From an uncultured Magnetococcales bacterium (GTDB taxonomy: Bacteria; Pseudomonadota; Magnetococcia; Magnetococcales; Magnetaquicoccaceae), in assembly GCA_903913345.1 (NCBI GenBank), contig CAIWLA010000364.1, positions 1 to 8,942 on the forward strand: DNA of 8,942 bases. The letters run 5' to 3'. Below, piece by piece: positions 1-6,426 of this stretch; within the stretch, counting starts at the first letter, position 1, and every line of letters starts with the position of its first letter. The notes under the pieces were generated by a model, which had not been told where the DNA came from, did no database searches, and saw only the letters and a list, made by a program, of their open reading frames with translations. The position numbers were made by a program, and so were the translations under genes.

Positions 1-426
1 ATTCTGGAGACGGTGGCCGATTATGCCAAGGTGATCAAGCAACCGGCCCAGTTGGTGGAACTGGTCCGGCAATCCCTCTCCCGCTCCCTGGTATCCGCCT
101 ATCTGGACGAAACCGGCAAACTCTCCGCCCTGGTTCTGGGGGCCGATGCGGAAAATATGATTGCCGAAGCGGTCGTGGATGGAGAGTATGGCTCTTATCT
201 TGCTTTGGCTCCCCGGTCGGCCACGTTATTTTTGAATCGGGTGCGGGAGGCGGTGGAACATATTGCCTCGCAGGTGGTCCAACCGGTCATCCTCACCGGA
301 TCCCGTGTGCGTCCTTTTGTCAAGCAGGCCACGGAGGCCGCGATACCCCATCTCGTGGTCATTTCTCAGAATGAGATACCCTCCAATATTTCCATTCATT
401 CGTTGGGATCGGTGACACTCTCATGA
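1..426 (+). CDS. flhA: Flagellar export gate protein FlhA, C-terminal end (5' end outside window)
   Basis: This is the last ~141 residues of FlhA, the inner-membrane subunit that forms the cytoplasmic export ring of the flagellar type III secretion gate. The frame is open from base 1, so the start and all the membrane segments lie upstream of the window. What is seen is the end of the cytoplasmic domain: an opening ILETVADYAKV segment, a mixed alpha/beta region, a PVILTGSRVRPFVKQ strand-helix, and the hallmark ending QNEIPSNISIHSLGSV, close to the conserved S-x-N-E-I-P...I-x-S-L-G-x-V end of FlhA. This domain docks substrate-chaperone complexes and FliI/FliJ. The next gene, flhF, starts 52 bases downstream, which is the usual flhA-flhF-flhG order of polar flagellates. 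A GTG at 13 is internal and is not a real start. The assignment is firm. Confidence 0.93.
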   Translation: MLETVADYAKVIKQPAQLVELVRQSLSRSLVSAYLDETGKLSALVLGADAENMIAEAVVDGEYGSYLALAPRSATLFLNRVREAVEHIASQVVQPVILTGSRVRPFVKQATEAAIPHLVVISQNEIPSNISIHSLGSVTLS

Positions 427-478
427 TTGGCAGACCACGTGCATCCCTTTTTCTCCATGATCAATCCGTGAGCCGAAT

Positions 479-1801
479 ATGAAAGTTTCGACATTCCAGG
501 CGCGGGACATGCGCGAGGTGCTCAAAGAGGTCAAGGAAAAGCTGGGGAGCGATGCCGTTATCCTCTCGACACGCAGCATTCGGGAACCGGGCGGCGGTTC
601 GGCTTTGGGACGTACCCTGATTGAGGTCACCGCCTGTCCTGGTCCCAATGCCCCGGAGGGCGGGCGTGAACCGGTACGACCGGCCCCGCCGCCGCCAACC
701 GAACGCCCGCAGGAGGCGGCTCCCAGGCCGTGGAACAGTTCACAACGGCTGGCAGGCCGTTTTTCGCGGGTGGTGGACGATCCGATTCCGATCGAGTACC
801 CCCCGGCCACCCGGACGGAACAGGATCCCTCCCCCAGACCGGGACGGGGCAAACCGGTGGAACCGGTGGAACCCGTCCGATCGACGGCGGTGGCGGTCCC
901 GACCGAGACGGACCATCGACACGAAGTGGACAGGCCAGAGGAGCACCATGGACCCGGAAGGGACGAACCCTCTGCTGCCGACCTGGAGTCTGGCCCCGCC
1001 CCGGACAAGTCGTTTGAAAACCCCGGCGAGTTGACCGGATTGGATGCGGAAAGCAAGCGCAATTACAGTTGGTTGCTCATGCACGGCGTCGAGGAGCCGA
1101 TCGCGCGGCGGATCGTCCTGATGGACCGTTCCGGCAAGGAGCGGGGTTTGGCCGTCGCCTTTCAGCGGGCACTCAAATTTCGTGACCCCTTGGCCGGTCC
1201 GGCCCGGGTCATTGCCCTGGTGGGGCCAACCGGGGTGGGCAAGACGACGACATTGGCAAAAATTGCCGCCGACCTGATTCTCAATCGGCAAAGATCGGTC
1301 GGCATGATCACCCTGGACACCTTCCGGGTGGGTGCCGTGGCCCAGTTGGAGACCTATGCCAAGCTGTTGCAGGTGCGCCTCGTGGTGGCCCGCGCCCCTT
1401 CCGAGGTCAAGGCGGGTCTGCACTCATTGAACCGGTGTGACTATGTGCTGGTGGATACGGTCGGCTCCAGTCCGTACAATCGCCGTCAGGTCAACTCCAC
1501 CGCCAGTCTGTTGCCGGACATTGGCGACGACCGGGAGGTGATTTTGTGCATGGCCGCCAATGTGCGTGAGACCGAGCAGCAGGCCATTTATCGGCGGTTT
1601 TCGATCTTGAAACCAACGGGTTTGATCTTTACCAAGCTGGACGAGACCGTGACGTATGGCGGCATCTTGAATGTCTGCATCAAGGCCGACCTGCCGCTCA
1701 CGCTCTATACGGACGGGCAACGGGTGCCAGAAAATCTGGGATGGATGTCTGCCAAGACCTTGGCCAAATGGTTTGCACGGGATACACAGGTGGACATTTG
1801 A
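479..1801 (+). CDS. flhF: FlhF, SRP-family GTPase for flagellar placement
   Basis: FlhF is a signal-recognition-particle-type GTPase that marks the cell pole for flagellar assembly and recruits early basal-body parts at the membrane. The 440-residue protein opens with the typical MKVSTFQARDMREVL segment of the B domain. A Pro/Glu/Arg-rich, low-complexity linker (about residues 60-185) follows, then the N and G domains. The P-loop GPTGVGKT is at 249-256, the G2-type ITLDTFRVGAVAQL segment follows, the G3 region is at D326-T-V-G329, and the G4-type specificity motif TKLDE is at 385-389. The GGILN segment after it matches the family. G3 reads DTVGSS where most relatives have DTAGxx. The start ATG has no strong Shine-Dalgarno, but the conserved N-terminus fixes it. 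The gene lies between flhA and flhG, its regulatory partner. A large GC-rich antisense ORF over the linker is a shadow. Confidence 0.95.
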   Translation: MKVSTFQARDMREVLKEVKEKLGSDAVILSTRSIREPGGGSALGRTLIEVTACPGPNAPEGGREPVRPAPPPPTERPQEAAPRPWNSSQRLAGRFSRVVDDPIPIEYPPATRTEQDPSPRPGRGKPVEPVEPVRSTAVAVPTETDHRHEVDRPEEHHGPGRDEPSAADLESGPAPDKSFENPGELTGLDAESKRNYSWLLMHGVEEPIARRIVLMDRSGKERGLAVAFQRALKFRDPLAGPARVIALVGPTGVGKTTTLAKIAADLILNRQRSVGMITLDTFRVGAVAQLETYAKLLQVRLVVARAPSEVKAGLHSLNRCDYVLVDTVGSSPYNRRQVNSTASLLPDIGDDREVILCMAANVRETEQQAIYRRFSILKPTGLIFTKLDETVTYGGILNVCIKADLPLTLYTDGQRVPENLGWMSAKTLAKWFARDTQVDI

Positions 1802-1827
1802 TGTCTGGGCAATCAACCCCCTGCACC

Positions 1828-1850
1828 CGCCCTCTGCGGGCCGAGGGGCG
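1828..1850 (+). other. Small imperfect hairpin between flhF and flhG
   Basis: In the 93-base gap between flhF and flhG the arms CGCCCTC (1828-1834) and GAGGGGCG (1843-1850) can pair with one bulged base around an 8-base loop. No T-run follows, so it does not look like an intrinsic terminator. It could be an mRNA-processing or stability element inside the operon, or simply chance in GC-rich DNA. Confidence 0.25.
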
Positions 1851-1894
1851 AAAGGATTTATCGGGCTTCGCAAGAAGGGCACACAAGAGGACAC

Positions 1895-2857
1895 ATGATA
1901 GAGGAACTTGACAACCAGGTAGCCACGCTCAAGGAACTGGCCCGCCAGAAGGCGGCGGCGGGGCCGTTTCCTTTGCAGGAGGCCATGGCCTTCCAGACCG
2001 GTCTGTCGCAACGCAAGGTGCCCCACACCATGGCCATCACCAGCGGCAAGGGGGGCGTGGGAAAAACCCTGGTCACGGTCAATCTGGCTGTTCAGTATGC
2101 CCGCAAAGGGTTGAAAGTGTTATTGATTGATGCCGATCTTGGCCTGGCCAATATTGACGTGGTGTTGGGCTTAAGCCCGCTGCACACCATCCAGGATGTC
2201 CTGGATGGTCGGTTGACCCTGGATCAGGTGGCCATTCCCGGTCCCCTGGGTATCACGGTCCTGCCCGCCGCGTCGGGAGTGGCCGAACTCAGCGACATGA
2301 ACGAGGCCCAGAGGACCACCCTCATGGACCACATTGACCACTGGAATGCCGATTTTGATGTGGTCCTGGTGGATACGGGGGCGGGGATCTCCCCCAACGT
2401 CCGGTTTTTTGTGCTGGCCGTGGAACGCATCATGGTGGTGGCCACCCCCGATCCGGCCAGCGTGACCGATGCCTATGCCCTGATGAAGGTCATGTTCAAC
2501 AATCACCGCGTCTCCCACTTTGATCTGCTGGTCAATCAGGCCAAGAACGATGCCGAGGCCAAGGAGGTCTATCGCACCCTCTCGCGGGTGGCGGAAAAAT
2601 ATTTAAACATTGGCCTCAACTATGCCGGATTTATCCCGGATGATGTGTTGCTGGTGCAGGCCGTCCGGCAACGCAAAACGGTTTCGGAACTCTTTCCGAA
2701 TGCCCCCTCTTCGGTCAAATTCCAGGAACTGTCAGAATACATGATACGGATCTTGCAACACAAACGTCAGGATGATGGCCGGATGGTCTTTTTCTGGCGT
2801 CGCCTGCTGGAGGAGTCCGTTCGGAAAGCGGAAGCCCGGATGCCCTCGAACCCATGA
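1895..2857 (+). CDS. flhG: FlhG/FleN, MinD-like ATPase controlling flagellar number
   Basis: FlhG (FleN, YlxH) is a ParA/MinD-family ATPase that cycles on and off the membrane. It restricts the number of flagella, partly by stimulating the GTPase of FlhF and, in some species, by restraining the flagellar master regulator. The deviant Walker A motif GKGGVGKT is at residues 51-58, the switch segment IDADLGLANIDVVLGL is at 78-93, and the Walker B-type segment DVVLVDTGAG is at 155-164. The last ~30 residues form a basic, amphipathic tail that could be the membrane-targeting helix of this family. The N-terminal ~20 residues (NQVATLKEL at 7-15) look like a divergent form of the DQAxxLR motif by which FlhG activates FlhF. 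The ATG at 1895 has a GAGG upstream (agaggacac), and keeping this N-terminal motif supports it over the internal ATG at residue 31. The gene follows flhF and precedes fliA. Confidence 0.94.
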   Translation: MIEELDNQVATLKELARQKAAAGPFPLQEAMAFQTGLSQRKVPHTMAITSGKGGVGKTLVTVNLAVQYARKGLKVLLIDADLGLANIDVVLGLSPLHTIQDVLDGRLTLDQVAIPGPLGITVLPAASGVAELSDMNEAQRTTLMDHIDHWNADFDVVLVDTGAGISPNVRFFVLAVERIMVVATPDPASVTDAYALMKVMFNNHRVSHFDLLVNQAKNDAEAKEVYRTLSRVAEKYLNIGLNYAGFIPDDVLLVQAVRQRKTVSELFPNAPSSVKFQELSEYMIRILQHKRQDDGRMVFFWRRLLEESVRKAEARMPSNP

Positions 2858-2899
2858 TCGCCCGTTCCCTCTCCGCCGACCAACCAGAGGCTACCGTTC

Positions 2900-3664
2900 A
2901 TGTCCAGTCCGGTGTCAGATAAAAACAAGGAGATTGCCGACGCCTGGAACGGCATGACCCGGGATGAGCTGATTCTGAAATACGCGCCCATGGTGAAGTA
3001 TATCGCCAGCCGCATTGCCGTCCGCCTGCCCCAATCCGTGGATATGGATGATCTGGTGCAGGTGGGTATTCTGGGATTGATCGATGCGGTCTCCAAGTTT
3101 GATCCCCAGCGGGGCATCAAGTTTCAGACCTATGCCGATTTTCGGATTCGGGGTGCCATTCTGGACGAGTTGCGTTCCGTGGACTGGGTGCCGAGGGCGG
3201 TGCGTCAGGTGGCCTCGCACATTCAGGATATCTATTTTCAACTGGAAGGCGAGTTGGGCCACCCGGCGGATGATGCCGATGTCGCCGGACAGATGGGCAT
3301 CTCTCTGACCGAATTTTATCAACACCTGGATGCCGTGCGCGGCATTTCCATCCTCTCCTTCGACGATTTGCGCCCTTCCCTGGAAGATGACGAGTGGGAT
3401 GCCATGGATCTCATGGCCGATCCCAATTGGATCGATCCGGTGGAGTCCATCGGGTTGCAGGAGTTGCGTCTGGCCATCAGCCAAGCCATCCGGGATCTGC
3501 CGGAAAAGGAGCGGTTGGTCATCACGCTGTACTATTTTGAAGAGTTGACCATGGGTGAAATTGGCGAGGTTCTGGGATTGACCGAATCCCGCATCTCCCA
3601 GTTGCACAGCAAGGCGGCCTTACGCATGCGGGGACGGATTCGTCATTTTGCCAACCGGAAATGA
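2900..3664 (+). CDS. fliA: FliA, flagellar sigma-28 factor
   Basis: This is the sigma-70-family factor that directs RNA polymerase to late flagellar promoters (flagellin, motor and chemotaxis genes) and is held inactive by FlgM until the hook is finished. The 254 residues carry region 1.2/2 from about Y28. The core-binding and -10-reading segment includes DDLVQVGILGLIDAV, FDPQRGIKFQTYADFRIRGA and the family-specific ILDELRSVDWVPR. A region 3 helix block (about 105-165) follows, then region 4 with LPEKERLVITLYYFEELT and the helix-turn-helix MGEIGEVLGLTESRISQLH near the end. Length and domain order are normal for FliA. The chosen ATG has an AGAGG about 9 bases upstream and lies 42 bases after flhG. 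The next gene's ribosome binding site overlaps the fliA stop, which indicates translational coupling. Confidence 0.95.
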   Translation: MSSPVSDKNKEIADAWNGMTRDELILKYAPMVKYIASRIAVRLPQSVDMDDLVQVGILGLIDAVSKFDPQRGIKFQTYADFRIRGAILDELRSVDWVPRAVRQVASHIQDIYFQLEGELGHPADDADVAGQMGISLTEFYQHLDAVRGISILSFDDLRPSLEDDEWDAMDLMADPNWIDPVESIGLQELRLAISQAIRDLPEKERLVITLYYFEELTMGEIGEVLGLTESRISQLHSKAALRMRGRIRHFANRK

Positions 3665-3668
3665 GATA

Positions 3669-4202
3669 ATGAATTATTGGAACCTGCTGATTGTGGTCTG
3701 TTTTGCGGTATTGTACATGGGGCTGGTGGTGGTTTTCACCCAGTTGCGCCGGATGCGCAACGAGATGAAAACCTACCATGACAACCTTCATGCCCAGCAG
3801 GCCGATCCCAATTCCGACCATCGGGCCTATGCCGAGATGGTCCGCCGCCAGTTGGCCATCATCGAGGTCCAGCTCGGCATCCAGACCCGGATGGTGGGAG
3901 AGCGTTTGCAGGGGGAGTTGCAGGCCATCCAGCGGGAGATGCGTTTTTTGAACCGTCCCGTCCATGATGGCGGTGGTCGGGCCTCCCTCCATCCCACCGA
4001 GACCCGTTCCCGCGAGAGCACCTACCGCGAGGCGCAACTATTGCTCTCCAACGGGGTGAATGAGGATCGGGTGATCTCGGAGACCGGACTCTCCGAGGAG
4101 GAGGTTCGGCTGCTCAAGCGGATTCCCCGTCAGAATCCAGACCTGTACCGTCGCCAGGAGCACGGCTATGGCAATGATTATCCCAGTCTGGATATTGAAT
4201 AG
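3669..4202 (+). CDS. DUF2802-like membrane-anchored coiled-coil protein
   Basis: Function is not established. The preferred start is the ATG at 3669 (177 residues), just after the fliA stop and with a GGAAATGAG purine stretch overlapping that stop. A TTG at 3648 would add seven residues that overlap fliA and look unnatural. Residues 5-23 form one hydrophobic membrane segment (LLIVVCFAVLYMGLVVVF), followed by a basic RRMR stop. Residues ~30-95 are charged, heptad-like and probably coiled coil (QLAIIEVQLGIQTRMVGERL region). Residues ~120-155 form a compact helical unit (REAQLLLSNGVNEDRVISET, then GLSEEEVRLLKRI) that resembles a small helix-turn-helix fold. This layout, and the place right after fliA, match DUF2802 proteins found in flagellar clusters of several proteobacteria. 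A cytoplasm-facing, inner-membrane accessory role in flagellar assembly is inference. Confidence 0.75.
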   Translation: MNYWNLLIVVCFAVLYMGLVVVFTQLRRMRNEMKTYHDNLHAQQADPNSDHRAYAEMVRRQLAIIEVQLGIQTRMVGERLQGELQAIQREMRFLNRPVHDGGGRASLHPTETRSRESTYREAQLLLSNGVNEDRVISETGLSEEEVRLLKRIPRQNPDLYRRQEHGYGNDYPSLDIE

Positions 4203-4220
4203 ATGGCTGGCCATTGATCC

Positions 4221-5300
4221 ATGATTATTCCCGGCGTCCTGCTCCCGATCAAAGAGGCTCCCGCAGCGACCCCATCGCCCACGACCCCGTTGACGGTGGG
4301 GGATGTGTTGACCGGTCGGGTCACCCAGATGGGCAGCGATGGTCGCGGGGTGGTCCGTTTTCCCGATGGCCGGGGTTTTGCCTTTCAGAGCGGTCCCTCT
4401 TTGCAGGTCGGGGAACCGGTGCAGGTGCAGGTGGCGCGGTTGGTCCCGGAGATCGCCTTTCGTCTGTTGGACAGCTCTTCCCAGGCGGCGACCACGCTGG
4501 CCACCTCGGCGGAGCAGAGTCTGGTCCGCGCCCCCGAACTCTTTGCCAGTCTGCTGCGCTGGGCGGGATTGTCGCCCAACAACGAGGCATTGTTGCAGCG
4601 GAGTCTGCCCAATATCTCTGTTCAAGGTCTGTTGCAGGGGGAGATCACGGAGTTGGCCCAGTTGCTGGAGACCGGATCCCGCCAGGATGTGCGGGCCATG
4701 ATCCAGCAGGTGCGCCAGGGGGCGGTCGATTTGCTGCTGGCGGAGGGGGAACCGGCGGCGGACGGAAAAAATCCGGGCACTGCTTCTGATGCCGCCCTGG
4801 ATGGGAGTGCCGTGCGCAACACGTTGCATCGTCTGGGGGATTTGCTGGCGATGCAGGAGATTTTGCCGCGCATCTCTTTAGCCCCTGATGGGGGGCAACT
4901 GATGGGGTATCGTCTCTTCTGGCTGATGGAGGGGGGGTTGGGAGAGGCCATCTGGTATCGGAAGCGCAGCCGCGAGGAGCAGGAAGAAGAGGAAGGGCGG
5001 GCGCGACCGGCCAAGGAGAGCACCCTGACCACGGTATTGCTCTCTTTGAACATGACCCATCTGGGGGCGGTGCAGGCGCGGCTGTCGGATCAGGATGGGG
5101 TCTGTGCCATTCGTATTGCCGCCGAAGAGGAGGAGTCTCTCTCCATGCTGCGGCGGCGGATCAGCGAATTGCGTGGTGCCCTTCTGGCGGCGGCGTTGCC
5201 GTTGAGCGGGCTGGATCTGGCCCGGTTGTCGCCGGGGGAGTTGAAGGCGAACCGGATGCGTGCCCTGGGGATGGCCAGCCACTTTTCGGCGGAGGTTTGA
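4221..5300 (+). CDS. FliK-like flagellar hook-length control family protein
   Basis: This 359-residue protein has the architecture of FliK-like proteins rather than a clear orthologue of the main hook-ruler FliK. Residues ~24-85 are a beta-rich segment (VGDVLTGRVTQMGSDGRGVV and following, then LQVGEPVQVQVARL) that looks like the N-terminal barrel of FliK relatives. The middle (~90-260) is helical and ends in a very acidic stretch REEQEEEEG. Residues ~270-335 (LNMTHLGAVQARLSDQDG, IRIAAEEEE, then a helix) match the Flg_hook pattern 'L.P..LG.V.v.l...dg...v.f....', the part that contacts FlhB to switch export specificity. The next gene is a FlhB C-domain homologue whose GGAGG lies within the end of this gene, as in FliK-like/FlhB-like pairs such as ylqG-ylqH of Bacillus. 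No clear Shine-Dalgarno precedes the ATG; an in-frame ATG at 4203 is closed by a stop at once. Confidence 0.72.
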   Translation: MIIPGVLLPIKEAPAATPSPTTPLTVGDVLTGRVTQMGSDGRGVVRFPDGRGFAFQSGPSLQVGEPVQVQVARLVPEIAFRLLDSSSQAATTLATSAEQSLVRAPELFASLLRWAGLSPNNEALLQRSLPNISVQGLLQGEITELAQLLETGSRQDVRAMIQQVRQGAVDLLLAEGEPAADGKNPGTASDAALDGSAVRNTLHRLGDLLAMQEILPRISLAPDGGQLMGYRLFWLMEGGLGEAIWYRKRSREEQEEEEGRARPAKESTLTTVLLSLNMTHLGAVQARLSDQDGVCAIRIAAEEEESLSMLRRRISELRGALLAAALPLSGLDLARLSPGELKANRMRALGMASHFSAEV

Positions 5301-5303
5301 ACA

Positions 5304-5585
5304 ATGGACGCAGAGGCCAATCCCGAACTGCGGCAGGCGGTGGCCTTGCGCTATCGCAAGAGCAAGGATGCCGCCCCCCGTGTCACGGCCTCCGGTCAGG
5401 GTCTGATTGCCGAGGCCATCATTCGCAAGGCCCAGGAGGCGGGTGTCACCCTGATGGAAGATCCCGATCTGGTCCATCTCCTCAACAAGGTGCCCATCGG
5501 GGATGCCATTCCCCTCACTCTCTACAAGGCGGTGGCCGAGGTGTTGGCCTATGTCTACCGCATCAATAAGACAGTGAACCCGTAA
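5304..5585 (+). CDS. FlhB C-terminal-domain homologue (FlhX/YlqH type)
   Basis: This 93-residue protein corresponds to the cytoplasmic C-terminal domain of FlhB/YscU-type export switches and lacks the membrane part. Seen in order: ANPELRQAVALRY (5-17), which aligns with the FlhB stretch NPTHYAVALRY; PRVTASGQGLIAEAIIRKAQ (25-44); LMEDPDLVHLL (50-60); and the closing IPLTLYKAVAEVLAYVYRIN, the classic end of FlhB_C. The NP is kept, but the TH of the self-cleaving NPTH loop is not, so the protein should not autocleave. It starts about where the cleaved FlhB fragment would start. In other bacteria such short homologues can partly replace that fragment; here the partner would be the FliK-like protein upstream. 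A strong GGAGG at 5291-5295 sits 8 bases before the ATG. It is the last gene of the flagellar block. Confidence 0.88.
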   Translation: MDAEANPELRQAVALRYRKSKDAAPRVTASGQGLIAEAIIRKAQEAGVTLMEDPDLVHLLNKVPIGDAIPLTLYKAVAEVLAYVYRINKTVNP

Positions 5586-5616
5586 CAGGCAAAAAAAGGG
5601 TTGACATTGCTGCCTG
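5586..5616. repeat. Six-base inverted repeat flanking a -35 element
   Basis: CAGGCA (5586-5591) and TGCCTG (5611-5616) are perfect complements that enclose the TTGACA at 5601-5606. An inverted repeat placed around a -35 box is a plausible operator for a repressor, perhaps for autoregulation by the HicB-like protein downstream. It also lies right after the flhB-like stop, but no T-run follows it, so it is not a convincing terminator. The evidence is positional only. Confidence 0.3.
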
Positions 5617-5629
5617 GATTGCGCATTCT
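5601..5629 (+). promoter_or_regulatory. Candidate sigma-70 promoter for the hicB-like gene
   Basis: A perfect -35 hexamer TTGACA (5601-5606) is followed after 17 bases by CATTCT (5624-5629), a weak -10 with three matches. The stretch from 5586 to 5736 is visibly richer in A and T than the genes on either side, as expected for a promoter region. Transcription would start near 5636 and leave a leader of about 100 bases before the ATG at 5737. The leader holds a palindrome ATGATCAT (5676-5683) that could be an operator half. Confidence 0.4.
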
Positions 5630-5736
5630 CTACACAATAAAAACAACATCTCACATCATAAGTAATATTCTTGTCATGATCATTCAAAGCATTCGGGAAC
5701 CGTTTGGCATGAAAATGATTTGACGGAGAAGAGATC

Positions 5737-6135
5737 ATGGAAACGAGATATTATGCCGCTGTCATGTACCGTGGAGAGGAAGGTTTTGGTGTGGTATTTC
5801 CTGACATTCCGGGATGCACCAGCCACGGGTACACGCTGCATGAGGCCGCCAGACAGGCAGACGTGGCATTGGCTGGTCATATTGGTCTGATGGTACGGGA
5901 TGGTGATCCATTGCCGGAACCCACCCCGTTGGATCGCCTGGACGAGGTGATGGACCATTCAGAGAAGGATGCCGGTCGATTCCTGGTCAAGGTTGAGATA
6001 CCGGCGCGATGGATCCGGGTCAACACCTCCATGGCAGAGACCCTGGTGGCCAGAATCGACCGGGCAGCCCAGGAACTCGGCATGAGCCGATCCGGGTATC
6101 TGGCTGAAGCGGCCCGCAGAATGTTGGGCGCGTGA
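5737..6135 (+). CDS. HicB-like protein with C-terminal ribbon-helix-helix, no HicA nearby
   Basis: The N-terminal half is the HicB fold: METRYYAAVMYRGEEGFGVV, FPDIPGCTSHGYTLHEAA and a following helix match the 'y.a.v....gg..v.fPDlPGc.s.G.t..EA' pattern (residues 4-50). A loop rich in Pro and Asp follows. Residues 93-130 (RVNTSMAETLVARIDRAAQE, then LGMSRSGYLAEAARRML) are a ribbon-helix-helix DNA-binding domain. In HicAB systems HicB neutralises the mRNA-cleaving toxin HicA and represses its own promoter. I find no HicA-like small basic ORF with the usual G-S-H-H motif on either side, so this is a solitary HicB-like protein: a lone regulator, a relic of a TA pair, or an antitoxin for a toxin elsewhere. 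GGAG at -14 to -11 precedes the ATG (ggagaagagatc). It is preceded by its own AT-rich promoter region. Confidence 0.85.
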   Translation: METRYYAAVMYRGEEGFGVVFPDIPGCTSHGYTLHEAARQADVALAGHIGLMVRDGDPLPEPTPLDRLDEVMDHSEKDAGRFLVKVEIPARWIRVNTSMAETLVARIDRAAQELGMSRSGYLAEAARRMLGA

Positions 6136-6353
6136 TCGACACCCAATGGAACGATGCGCACGGTGGATGGCATGGAAACCATCCACTGCATCCAGCCTGT
6201 CGGAGTAAACATGACCACGGATCAACGCAGCCTTGAAACGTACCATGGGACGCAAGGTGCCGATCGTCGATGTACAGGCGGTTTCCTCTCTCTGCGGAAG
6301 GGGCATTAACTCTGTGACTTGGATAGGAGATCGGTGCGTGACTGAATTTTTTC
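6136..6353. other. Gene-poor stretch downstream of the hicB-like gene
   Basis: No convincing gene is seen on either strand. A 10-base-pair hairpin lies at 6161-6188. A 32-codon + strand ORF (ATG 6211, stop 6309) has a short CGGAG before it but no recognisable protein. A second frame (open 6215-6370, ATG 6245) reads GRKVPIVDVQAVSSL and could be a remnant of a lost gene, but it matches nothing I know. GTGACT occurs at 6314 and 6338, and again at 6376 within the promoter that follows. Confidence 0.5.
6161..6188 (+). terminator. Hairpin after the hicB-like gene, possible weak terminator or 3' end stabiliser
   Basis: GTGGATGG (6163-6170) and CCATCCAC (6179-6186) are perfect complements with an 8-base loop. 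One G-T and one C-G pair extend the stem to 10. It begins about 25 bases after the stop codon. No T-run follows, so as an intrinsic terminator it would be incomplete; a Rho-dependent end or protection of the 3' end is as likely. Confidence 0.35.
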
Positions 6354-6383
6354 TTGACATGTTGGCGTGAAATTTGTGACTAT
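6354..6383 (+). promoter_or_regulatory. Sigma-70-like promoter reading antisense to the small - strand ORF
   Basis: A perfect -35 TTGACA (6354-6359), 18 bases of spacer ending in TGT, and GACTAT (6378-6383) form a promoter with an extended -10 (TGnGACTAT). The predicted start is near 6390, just before the hairpin at 6393-6421. The RNA would be complementary to the 3' end and then the whole of the 30-codon - strand ORF. No protein gene lies downstream on this strand until 7102, and terminators at 6662-6750 come first, so the product should be a non-coding RNA of about 300 bases. The -10 overlaps the third GTGACT repeat. Confidence 0.45.
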
Positions 6384-6392
6384 GCGGGGAAA

Positions 6393-6421
6393 GCCACGCT
6401 GGGTTGCCCGCCCAGCATGGC
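6393..6421 (-). terminator. Hairpin after the 30-codon - strand ORF
   Basis: Read on the - strand, GCCATGCTGGG pairs with CCCAGCGTGGC around the loop CGGGCAA, 11 pairs with one U-G. A short UUU and then CCCC follow. It begins six bases after the TAA of the small ORF. On the + strand the same site has a C-A mismatch where the - strand has U-G, so the fold is better in the - strand RNA, which supports - strand transcription. The U-tract is short, so termination efficiency is uncertain. Confidence 0.45.
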
Positions 6422-6426
6422 AGCTG

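Noticed and set aside
421..1062. Long - strand ORF (213 residues) opposite flhF
   Set aside because: It lies over the GC-rich, low-complexity FlhF linker and reads Ser/Gly/Arg-rich with no family features; flhF on the + strand is certain.
5695..5725. Possible sigma-54 promoter (TTGGCATG...) before the hicB-like gene
   Set aside because: The -24 GG is present but there is no GC at the required distance, so the -12 element is missing.
6211..6309. 32-codon + strand ORF with a CGGAG before the ATG
   Set aside because: Composition is not distinctive, the spacing is short (5 bases), and nothing resembles HicA or another toxin.
5959..6360. 133-residue - strand ORF opposite the hicB-like gene
   Set aside because: Most of it is the antisense of a firmly recognised HicB-like gene; no ribosome site or domain is seen.
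6215..6370. Open + strand frame reading GRKVPIVDVQAVSSL, possible gene remnant or small protein
   Set aside because: It has protein-like runs but no ribosome binding site at the ATG (6245), no recognised family, and overlaps the promoter at 6354-6383; kept only as a possible relic.
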